A stretch of 64,000 bases of DNA. Origin: Marinoscillum furvescens DSM 4134. Its GTDB lineage: Bacteria; Bacteroidota; Bacteroidia; Cytophagales; Cyclobacteriaceae. Where the stretch lies: positions 1 to 64,000 of the forward strand of contig NZ_QREG01000027.1 in NCBI RefSeq assembly GCF_003386095.1. Direction: 5' to 3'. Below, piece by piece: positions 55,115 to 62,553 of the stretch (the stretch's first letter is position 1; each line of letters begins with the position of its first letter). The notes under the pieces are model-generated. The model made no database searches. It worked only from the letters and a program-made list of their open reading frames with translations, and was not told the DNA's origin. The position numbers and the translations under genes were made by a program.

Positions 55115-55137
55115 TTTAGGTTTTACATCAACCTAAA
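55115..55137. promoter_or_regulatory. Inverted repeat upstream of the LacI gene
   Basis: TTTAGGTT and AACCTAAA are perfect 8-base complements with a 7-base spacer, 12 bp upstream of the LacI start. Half-sites TTTAGGT also lie upstream of the agarase gene (23207) and the GH2 gene (53988). ACCTAAA-like leaders are common before Bacteroidota genes, so specific binding is uncertain. Confidence 0.4.
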
Positions 55138-55324
55138 GCTAGAAAGCTCCAGAATGGACCTACGGTGGTGAAAAATATTTAAAACAGGGGGTATATTTTA
55201 CCAAAATTGCAAGCGGGTGAATTCACACGGCAAATAGGTGGGCAAAATTTTGCGCAACTTTCCACGGTTCGTTCTTCCTGGACTTCAACCAAACCAAAAG
55301 CTAGAGGCGTGGTTACGAAACTAT

Positions 55325-56017
55325 ATGAAAACACCTCACCTCAGCAAACTCATTCCCACGCTGGTCACTGCCATACTTTTGACTATCGTAGGAGGGCTTT
55401 ACATTTGGAATGAAGACTTTCGAGCATTCGCCAATGAAGGCTGGCAGGTACTGACAAGCAACAATGAGCAGCTAGTCAATGAGTGGGTGAGCGACCTTTC
55501 GTTTTGGGGGCCTGTGATCATTATTGCAGGGTTTATTATTCAGATGTTTGCTTTTGTGATTCCCTCCTGGCTGTTGATCGTGGTAAGCATCCTCACCTAT
55601 GGTCCATGGAAAGGCAGCGCGCTCGCACTATGTGGCGTGCTGGTAGCCTCCAGTCTGGCGTATGCCATTGGCAGCTGGCTGAGCGAGTACACCTTACAAA
55701 AACTCCTGGGACAAATAACCGAAAAGAAAATGAAAGCCTACCTTGAGCGTTATGGGTTTTGGCTAATCGCCATTTTCCGACTTGCCCCGTTTTTATCCAA
55801 CGACACGATCAGTTTTGCTGCCGGACTTTCCTCCATGCGATTTTGGCGATTTATAAGTGCAACAGCCTTAGGAATCACTCCACTGATTGGATTTGTGGCC
55901 TATTTGGGAGAATCTACCGAGCGACTCAAAACTGGCTTTCTCTGGGTATCTGTAATTAGTCTCGTAGGTTTTGGGCTATACATCTGGTGGGACCAAAACA
56001 ATCGCCGCAGCGATTAA
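55325..56017 (+). CDS. TVP38/TMEM64-family membrane protein
   Basis: A 230-residue inner-membrane protein of the VTT/DedA superfamily. Hydrophobic segments occur at ~10-28, ~65-90, ~95-120, ~155-175 and ~200-220, with family motifs FVIPSWLLIVVSILTYGPWK and FRLAPFLSNDTISFAAGLSS. The start at 55325 was chosen because it precedes the first helix; a GTG at 55238 would add 29 residues. Proteins of this family have been linked to lipid scrambling or transport. Its stop touches the stop of the convergent dctM-type gene. Confidence 0.8.
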   Translation: MKTPHLSKLIPTLVTAILLTIVGGLYIWNEDFRAFANEGWQVLTSNNEQLVNEWVSDLSFWGPVIIIAGFIIQMFAFVIPSWLLIVVSILTYGPWKGSALALCGVLVASSLAYAIGSWLSEYTLQKLLGQITEKKMKAYLERYGFWLIAIFRLAPFLSNDTISFAAGLSSMRFWRFISATALGITPLIGFVAYLGESTERLKTGFLWVSVISLVGFGLYIWWDQNNRRSD

Positions 56018-57289
56018 TTAATCCAAAAGGCCAGGCAGCCACAGCGTGAGCTGAGGAAACAAGGTAAGCAGAGCCAGCACCAGTAGGGATATGCCAAGAA
56101 ATGGCCAGCTAGCACGACTTACAGAAATGAGTGGCACCTTCCCGATACTAGACGACACAAACAAGCACACACCAATAGGTGGTGTGGTCAGCCCTATCAT
56201 TAAGTTGAGCAGCACAATCACCGAAAAATGAATAGGATCTATCTCCACTGCTACAGCTACTTTCAGCAGGATAGGAAACAGGATCATCAATGCAGCGATG
56301 GTCTCCATAAAAGACCCCACAAAAATGAGCAGTAGGTTTATCAGCAACAATACCATGTACTTGTTGGAAGTGAATCCAAGTATACCTCCAGCTATTTCCT
56401 GAGGCAGGCGCTCGGTAAGCAGTATCCACCCAAACAAATTGGCAAAGCCGATCAGCACCATCAGTGCCGCTGAAGTCTTCATGGCATTGAGCGTCACCTG
56501 CATAATTTTCTTTACCGATAATCTACGATACACCAGCGCTCCAACAGCCAGTGCATAGACCACCGCTACTATAGAGGCCTCAGTAGGAGTAAAAACTCCA
56601 CCGATGATACCAAAGAGGATAATGAACGTCATGAGCAAGGCCCAAAACGTATCCAAAAACCCTTTGGCTACCTGTGGTAGGGAACTCTTCGGATGCCTGG
56701 GGTACGCTTTCTTTTGAGCAATAAAATAGGTAAGCCCCATCATAAACAACCCCAGCAACAGGCCTGGAATAACAGCCGCGATAAACAGCTTGCCCACAGA
56801 CAGCCCACTCAGCGTAGCAAGAATGATCATGGGCACACTAGGCGGGATAATCGGCCCCACGGTGGATGATGCAGCTGTCACCGCACACGAAAAACCGGGA
56901 TCATAACCTTCTTTTTTCATGGCTGGAATCATCACGGCCCCAATACTCGCCGTGTCTGAAACCGCAGTGCCCGAAATCCCGGCAAACAGCATGGAAGCAC
57001 CAATATTTGCCAGCGCCAGCCCTCCTCTTATATGCCCCAGCAGATGATTGCAAAAAGTAATAATACGCTCCGTAAGGCCACCTTCGTTCATCAGGTTGCC
57101 CGCAAGAATAAAGCCCGGCACACTGAGCAAAACGAACACATCAATACCAGAATACATCTTGGCCGGCAGTACCACCAAAGGGATATCCGCCAACAGCGCA
57201 TAAAGCAAACATGACAATCCCAAAGCAAATGCAATGGGTATCCGTACTATCAAAAACACCAAAAAACTTATCAGAAGGACAGCTGTCAT
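56018..57289 (-). CDS. dctM: TRAP transporter large permease (DctM)
   Basis: A 423-residue protein with about 12 hydrophobic segments and the DctM-family sequence features: VPGFILAGNLMNEGGLTERI (~55-75), IPPSVPMIILATLSGLSVGK (~145) and FVGSFMETIAALMILFP (~315). It is the main membrane channel of a tripartite sodium-dependent carrier of organic acids. It overlaps the small permease gene by 4 bp. The order P-Q-M is complete in this operon. Confidence 0.95.
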   Translation of the reverse strand: MTAVLLISFLVFLIVRIPIAFALGLSCLLYALLADIPLVVLPAKMYSGIDVFVLLSVPGFILAGNLMNEGGLTERIITFCNHLLGHIRGGLALANIGASMLFAGISGTAVSDTASIGAVMIPAMKKEGYDPGFSCAVTAASSTVGPIIPPSVPMIILATLSGLSVGKLFIAAVIPGLLLGLFMMGLTYFIAQKKAYPRHPKSSLPQVAKGFLDTFWALLMTFIILFGIIGGVFTPTEASIVAVVYALAVGALVYRRLSVKKIMQVTLNAMKTSAALMVLIGFANLFGWILLTERLPQEIAGGILGFTSNKYMVLLLINLLLIFVGSFMETIAALMILFPILLKVAVAVEIDPIHFSVIVLLNLMIGLTTPPIGVCLFVSSSIGKVPLISVSRASWPFLGISLLVLALLTLFPQLTLWLPGLLD

Positions 57290-57735
57290 GAGCCTGATTT
57301 TTTGAAGAGTGTGACCAATGAAAAAATAAACAGCCCTTCGGCCATCACGATAATGCTACCAAACGCCACCGCCATTGGAATTCTCATACTGGGAGATTGC
57401 TCTGACAAGCCTAAGATGAAAAATTCCACTCCATAACCTGCCATTACCAAAAACAACATACTGATAAGCAACGCTACCACGTGATCTAGCCAAACCCTGG
57501 CGACCTTGCTGAGCCGGCGGTACAGTATGTCTAAAAAGACGTACTCCTGATCTTTCAATGCCAAGCCAGCAGCAAATCCCATGGCGTAGAGAAAAAACAA
57601 GCGAGAGGCTTCTTCAGTCCAGGGTGGAGCGCTGGCCAGCAAAAACCGCGCATAGATTTGGTAAAGCACAGACAGCAGAAATGCCACAGTACTCAGCAAG
57701 GTGCCCGTCTGCAAAATTCGAACAAATAGTGTCAT
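57286..57735 (-). CDS. dctQ: TRAP transporter small permease (DctQ)
   Basis: A 149-residue protein with four hydrophobic helices (~10-28, ~45-60, ~85-108, ~125-143) and DctQ-type motifs (WTEEASRLFFLYAMGFAAGL, LKDQEYVFLD). It overlaps both neighbours by 4 bp (ATGA). It couples the binding protein to the large permease. Confidence 0.92.
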   Translation of the reverse strand: MTLFVRILQTGTLLSTVAFLLSVLYQIYARFLLASAPPWTEEASRLFFLYAMGFAAGLALKDQEYVFLDILYRRLSKVARVWLDHVVALLISMLFLVMAGYGVEFFILGLSEQSPSMRIPMAVAFGSIIVMAEGLFIFSLVTLFKKSGS

Positions 57736-58718
57736 GGTTGTTTGCTTTTGAGAGCCAGTATTTCATCATACACCTTCTGCATGGCAGGTGACAGGCTATT
57801 GTAAATTGCTTGTTGGCTTTTTTGGGCGAATGCCTCTTTGTCTACCTCCACAAAAGTGACTCCTGCTGCCAGCAATTCCTGACGAACGCGCTCCTGCTCT
57901 TCGCGAAACACTTTGTTGGCATACACTTGCATATCCTGAGCACATGCATCAAAAATATCCCTAAGATCCTGTGGCAAGGCCTGGTATTGCTTTTCGCCAA
58001 TCACCGGATACGTCCAGCTGATGACATGGGCAGTCAGGTTGATGTAGTCCTGCACCTCGGCAAATCCTTGAGCATTGATCAGTGCCAGCGGGTTTTCCTG
58101 AGCCTCCACGGTACCTTGCTGTAGTGCGGTAAACACTTCCGAAAAAGCCATGGGTGTAGGTTTGGCACCGCATGCCTGCCAGGCTGTCACAAACGAGGGT
58201 ATGTTGGGAACACGAACAATAAGTCCGTTGAGATCATCGGGGTGTTTGATGGGGCGGTTGGAAGTCAGATGCCGGGCACCTGCCTGCAAATAGCCCACTA
58301 CCCTGAGGCCCACTTCCTCACGAATTTCATGCTCTATACGCTTGCCAATAGGAGACTCAACCAACCGAAGCATTTCGGTCGTATCTTTCAGTAAAAAAGG
58401 CATTTCACACAGTGCCGCAATCTCCACCCAATTACTAAGCACCGAGCTGGTAGAAGTCATATCGATCACCCCTGCCCGTATAAGGCGAACAGCCTCCACC
58501 TCCTTGGCTAGCTGCTCAGAGTGGTACACCTCCAGGCGCAGGCGACCATCAGATCGCTCCTCGAGCTGCTCTGCAAAATAGGCAAACGCTTTATACCACG
58601 AATGCTGCTCGTTGACCAGCAGACTGGCCCTGAGCAACACTTCTGGCTTCTGATTACCGCTTTGGCAAGAGCTTATAGCTAGCAGGCACACCAGCAAAAA
58701 ACCGATTAGTTTAGGCAT
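57732..58718 (-). CDS. dctP: TRAP solute-binding protein (DctP), lipoprotein type
   Basis: A 328-residue protein with a lipobox (LLAISSCQSG), unlike the soluble periplasmic DctP of Proteobacteria, so it is probably anchored to the membrane. DctP signatures are present: LRLEVYHSEQLAKEVEAVRL (~57-76), GVIDMTSTSSVLSNW (~80), the ligand-contact region TSNRPIKHPDDLNGLIVRVP (~150-169) and FSEVFTALQQGTVEAQENPL (~195). The usual ligand class is carboxylates such as hexuronates; the exact one cannot be read off. Confidence 0.93.
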   Translation of the reverse strand: MPKLIGFLLVCLLAISSCQSGNQKPEVLLRASLLVNEQHSWYKAFAYFAEQLEERSDGRLRLEVYHSEQLAKEVEAVRLIRAGVIDMTSTSSVLSNWVEIAALCEMPFLLKDTTEMLRLVESPIGKRIEHEIREEVGLRVVGYLQAGARHLTSNRPIKHPDDLNGLIVRVPNIPSFVTAWQACGAKPTPMAFSEVFTALQQGTVEAQENPLALINAQGFAEVQDYINLTAHVISWTYPVIGEKQYQALPQDLRDIFDACAQDMQVYANKVFREEQERVRQELLAAGVTFVEVDKEAFAQKSQQAIYNSLSPAMQKVYDEILALKSKQP

Positions 58719-58781
58719 TTGGTTTTGTAAAGTGTTTCCTCCAATCTAGAAGATTATGCAGACAAATGCCAATACATCACG

Positions 58782-59147
58782 CTAGGGAGTGCGCAAGATT
58801 TTGTCCATCTTTTTGCCTTTGGCCAGCTCATCTACCAGCTTGTCCAGGTAGCGCACTTGCTGTGTAAGCGGTGTTTCGATTTCCTCTACTCTATACCCAC
58901 AGATCACACCCTTGATCAGGCCTGCATTGGGATGGAGGGTAGCTTGTGCAAAAAAGTCTTTAAACGTGACTTTTTGGACAATAAGTTCTTGCATGCGAGC
59001 CTCATCAAAGCCCGTGAGCCAGGTAATCACCTGGTGCAACTCCTCCACGGTGCGGCCCTTCTTTTCCACCTTAGTGACGTAGTGTGGGTATACAGAAGCA
59101 AAGGTCATCTCTGCGATGCGCTGATCATGTTCGGGTGTGGTTTTCAT
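58782..59147 (-). CDS. DUF2200 family protein
   Basis: A 121-residue cytoplasmic protein that matches the DUF2200 family throughout ([77 protein letters not shown]). Function is unknown. It is transcribed on the same strand as the TRAP genes, upstream of dctP by about 60 bp. A link with the transporter is possible but may be a coincidence. Confidence 0.9.
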   Translation of the reverse strand: MKTTPEHDQRIAEMTFASVYPHYVTKVEKKGRTVEELHQVITWLTGFDEARMQELIVQKVTFKDFFAQATLHPNAGLIKGVICGYRVEEIETPLTQQVRYLDKLVDELAKGKKMDKILRTP

Positions 59148-59213
59148 AGAGGCTTATTTTTGGTGCTTTAAAAGCTAAAGCTATAAAATACCGGGCGTCA
59201 GTCAAACTAAGGA

Positions 59214-60155
59214 TCAATCCATCAAAGGCAGCAGACTCTCTATGCTCATCCAATACTGGTCTTTGGTCAGCTGTGCACCTCCTACTACGAAAAGGTCCTG
59301 CTCATCCGACTCTTTTTCTACTGCACTGGTACACCCATGCGTGGCGAGACTGGCACGAAACTGCTCCCCATACAGGTCCAGTTCTCTACCCAAATTCCCT
59401 CCAAAAACGACCTTAGACGCATTAAACTTCTTGAGCACCGGCGCCAATACCTCTCCCAGATCCTGACCAAACTGCTGGAAGATTTCAGAAACCTGAGCAT
59501 GGCCGTGGTGCCCGGCATTGATCAGGCTACGGGTATTGATAAACATTTTGCCTCCGCTTTCCTGATAGGCTTTTAGTACACCATTGGCAGAGAAAAAATC
59601 CTCCGCTATTCCGTCTTTAAACGGCAGGTTGTACACCACACCACCAGCGGGCACATTGGCACCCTTGAGCACCGGATATCCATTGCTGATAAATCCAGAA
59701 CCAAAGCCATCTTCGATGATAATGTAGACCACATTGGATGTATCGCGCGCCATACTCTGTCCGCCAATAGCAAATCCTATCGCATCATTTACAAAGCGGA
59801 CAGGCACTTCATAGTCGAGCCCCAGTCGTTTGACGATTTCGTCTTTTACATTGACCTGGTAGAGCTCGCCAAACTTGGCCTTGGTGCGATAAAGACCTAC
59901 GCCGTTTGTGTAGTCAAAATTTCCAGGAATGGAGAACCCCACTCCGGCTATGCGGTCGGCACCACTGCGCTCGATGGACTTGCGGATGTTCATGGCCCAA
60001 AGGGTACAAATATGCCGTGCGGAGCCATCGGCTCGTACAGAAGACTCTACAAAAGAGCCTGGCACTATCTTGTTGGTACTGAGGTTGACAGCTGCACACT
60101 TGATGCCTTTGCCTGCGATGCACACACCTATGGCTACTGAACTGGAGCTATTCAT
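59214..60155 (-). CDS. ROK-family protein with degenerate motifs
   Basis: A 313-residue actin/hexokinase-fold protein of the ROK type (CIAGKGIKCAAVNLS at the phosphate-binding start, GVGFSIPGNFDYTNG ~80, catalytic-like Asp in RFVNDAIGFAIGGQ ~130). The usual ROK signature around GEIGH reads GGVVYN here, and the zinc-binding CxCGxxGC motif is missing. The later KVVFGGNLGRELDLYG retains the adenosine loop. It could be a sugar kinase of altered specificity or a pseudokinase. It lies upstream of DUF2200 and the TRAP operon on the same strand, 67 bp away. Confidence 0.8.
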   Translation of the reverse strand: MNSSSSVAIGVCIAGKGIKCAAVNLSTNKIVPGSFVESSVRADGSARHICTLWAMNIRKSIERSGADRIAGVGFSIPGNFDYTNGVGLYRTKAKFGELYQVNVKDEIVKRLGLDYEVPVRFVNDAIGFAIGGQSMARDTSNVVYIIIEDGFGSGFISNGYPVLKGANVPAGGVVYNLPFKDGIAEDFFSANGVLKAYQESGGKMFINTRSLINAGHHGHAQVSEIFQQFGQDLGEVLAPVLKKFNASKVVFGGNLGRELDLYGEQFRASLATHGCTSAVEKESDEQDLFVVGGAQLTKDQYWMSIESLLPLMD

Positions 60156-60369
60156 AGCTAAAAAATTGATTAGGATCGATTAAAAAAATAAAGTGGCAAC
60201 TTGCCTACTGTTTTATGATCAGCTAATCGTTATGGCTAGAGCGAAAATAGTAAATCAGACCGAATTAAAATCACCTGCCAGCTATTTGTTCCTTTTGAGC
60301 TTAGCCTCCGGGATACATTAGTGACATTGCACTATCCTTATGGAAATAAACCCACCACTGTTTCAACAG

Positions 60370-60406
60370 CCTTACCCCAACCTCGCTGCATGAGGTTGGG
60401 GTAAGG
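60370..60406. terminator. Strong hairpin without T-tract
   Basis: CCTTACCCCAACCTC and GAGGTTGGGGTAAGG form a perfect 15-bp stem with a 7-base loop, 5 bp past the stop of the porin-like gene at 60412. No U-run follows on either strand. 60156-60369 shows no gene. Confidence 0.6.
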
Positions 60407-60411
60407 TCTTA

Positions 60412-61695
60412 TCAAAAGTAGTATCGAGCCAGGAGTTGTAGTCGGTTGTTGGCATAGCTGCCAAAAAGCGACTCTTCCTGCCCACCGGTGAGGTAAGACT
60501 TCAGGCTTATGTTTAGCCCTCCCTGCGGCGCATAGGTAAGCTCTGGCATCACCACATAGTGTCCTTCATGAAAGTCATAGATGGCTGTAGTCTCCAGATT
60601 TAGCCTGTTGGTAAAATCAATAGCTGCACGCAGCATCAACGCACGCTGAAAAATGTGATTGAAATAAAAGCTACTTACTTCATAGCTGGTAACAATGTGC
60701 TGATAGATAAACTGTGCGGTGAGCAACACGTCTACTTCTCCCACTACATCTATCACGTTTTTGTCCAGGCCCGCTACTGCATAGTGATAGGGTGCGCCCA
60801 TGTACCAATCCTGCCCCTCAGGTGCGCGCTGGTGAATGTAAGCGTATTCGCCTTTGAGCACCAGCCCCCCAACTACTGCGGAAAGGTCCACTCCTACAAG
60901 CTGCATTTTGTGGTAGCGCTGCTGTAGCCCCATCTGCAGCGTATCATCCTGCAGCTCGGGGTATTGGTAGAAGTAAGGAATGTCGTCATAGCCATGGTAG
61001 TAGTTTACATTGTAATCCACCGCCCCTACATAGCCCCCCAAACGGGTAGCCACCTGAAAGCTACGGATATCGCGGGGTACTGGCTCTGGTGCCAACAACG
61101 AATAGCGCACCGGCACCACACCGTCTCCCACAGGTGCCACGCTGGGCTGTGTAGGATACCATCGGGAATCGGCCTGAGGTATGACAGAAGGCTGAAATAC
61201 TGGCACAAATACCGACTCCACGTAGTGGTTGCCGAGGTAGTACTTCAAACTTGCCGAGTACACCCCAATGGTTTCATCATCAGTATCCAGCATGTCTGAG
61301 TAATCCGTAGGGTTGATCACATTTACCGGGCTAAAGCCATCCGTGCTGCCCCAGGTATGAATTTTCTTTCCCAGCACCAGGTCATAGTTTTTAGCTCTGT
61401 AAGACAGGTACAGCTCATCTATCCATAGGCGGTTGCGTGCTGGATCGGCCATATCATTGCGAAACTCAATGGCACCGAAATAGCTCAAGGACTTATGACT
61501 GCCCTCCAACTCCAACTGAATGATGCCCTGATTTCGAGCGTTTACTTTGCCCGCCTGCTGGTGAAAGTAACTGATGTGATCTAGCTCCGCAAAGCCAGAC
61601 ACCTCCACTTGCTGGTCCGATTGGGCCATGCTCACTCCTCCCCAATAAAGGGAGAGGGCCAGCAGGCCTGCTCTCCTTTTGATACTTGCTAACAT
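60412..61695 (-). CDS. DUF1302-type outer-membrane barrel protein
   Basis: A 427-residue protein with a signal peptide (cleaved after VSMAQ). It has beta-strand-rich sequence ending in aromatic RLQLLARYYF, as expected of an outer-membrane barrel. The motif LGKKIHTWGSTDGFSPVNVI NPTDY at ~95-120 is typical of DUF1302 proteins. It is last in an operon-like row with the LolA-like and RND genes, a set I associate with lipid or lipoprotein export, although the cargo is unproven. Confidence 0.75.
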   Translation of the reverse strand: MLASIKRRAGLLALSLYWGGVSMAQSDQQVEVSGFAELDHISYFHQQAGKVNARNQGIIQLELEGSHKSLSYFGAIEFRNDMADPARNRLWIDELYLSYRAKNYDLVLGKKIHTWGSTDGFSPVNVINPTDYSDMLDTDDETIGVYSASLKYYLGNHYVESVFVPVFQPSVIPQADSRWYPTQPSVAPVGDGVVPVRYSLLAPEPVPRDIRSFQVATRLGGYVGAVDYNVNYYHGYDDIPYFYQYPELQDDTLQMGLQQRYHKMQLVGVDLSAVVGGLVLKGEYAYIHQRAPEGQDWYMGAPYHYAVAGLDKNVIDVVGEVDVLLTAQFIYQHIVTSYEVSSFYFNHIFQRALMLRAAIDFTNRLNLETTAIYDFHEGHYVVMPELTYAPQGGLNISLKSYLTGGQEESLFGSYANNRLQLLARYYF

Positions 61696-61717
61696 ATGCT
61701 ATTGCTTAAATGCAGGT

Positions 61718-62497
61718 TTAAATGCCACTTTCCAGCGTCCGTTTTGAAAACATGTCCGATCTGAAGTCATTGTTGATCTGGATGGTACTGAAGTGCAGCT
61801 CAGTCTTATGATCCTTTTGCAGGTCTGTCATGGACATGGCGTAAGTGCGAAACTTCTCCGTGCCTGCTACCGGACGTATGTCCCCAGCCTCAAAGGTTTT
61901 GATGTGCTGCCCTTTCGGACTGTAATAGTCGATTTTCACCATCAGGCTCGAAGCCTTGTCCACATAGATGACGCGCTTGCTGTATCCGGTTTCCTGCTTC
62001 TTCTTTGGGGTGGCAGCTATGGCTTCTACTTTATAGGCAGCCTTGCCTGCCACGGTCGCCTCACCGAGGTATTCATAGCTAAAATCGCCAAGATCTTCTT
62101 CCTGTAGGTCCTCGTAGGTAAAGTCAGACCCCATAAACTTATCCGTAATATCCGTAGAAGATATGCGTCTGGATCTGCGCAGGATGGGCAGGTATAGCCA
62201 GTTGTCATCCTCCCGGTGATCATTCTCTATGGTGAGAAAGGCACTCCCTTCTATGTCTGCCGGACTGGTAAAAACGATGAGTGAGTTACGGTTTTCTCCT
62301 TTGCGCTCAATGTACATCTTCAGCAGCCTGTTCATCTTTTTGCCATTGCTACTGATCTGCACCATCTCCATTTCCTGATATTCGTCAGGCAGGTTGGTCT
62401 GCTCGTCTACTTTGAGCATGATTTCGCGTCCGATTTGCTGCGCCATAGTGCTCAGCTGCAGGCCTGTGAGTATTACTAAAATTGTGAAAAATCGCAT
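61718..62497 (-). CDS. LolA-like outer-membrane lipoprotein-sorting protein
   Basis: A 259-residue exported protein (signal near LQLSTMAQQI). It matches the LolA-like family of COG2834/PF17131: NSLIVFTSPADIEGSAFLTI, DDNWLYLPILRRSRRISSTD, FMGSDFTYEDLQEEDLGDFS and AYKVEAIAATPKKKQET. This fold is expected to carry a lipid or acyl chain through the periplasm. It sits between the RND permease gene (57 bp upstream) and the DUF1302 gene (22 bp downstream), which suggests one transport system. Confidence 0.85.
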   Translation of the reverse strand: MRFFTILVILTGLQLSTMAQQIGREIMLKVDEQTNLPDEYQEMEMVQISSNGKKMNRLLKMYIERKGENRNSLIVFTSPADIEGSAFLTIENDHREDDNWLYLPILRRSRRISSTDITDKFMGSDFTYEDLQEEDLGDFSYEYLGEATVAGKAAYKVEAIAATPKKKQETGYSKRVIYVDKASSLMVKIDYYSPKGQHIKTFEAGDIRPVAGTEKFRTYAMSMTDLQKDHKTELHFSTIQINNDFRSDMFSKRTLESGI

Positions 62498-62553
62498 GTC
62501 TAAACTGTTTATTTAATGTAGAATTTGTTTTGAAGGGTTGTAGGTAGTGCACC

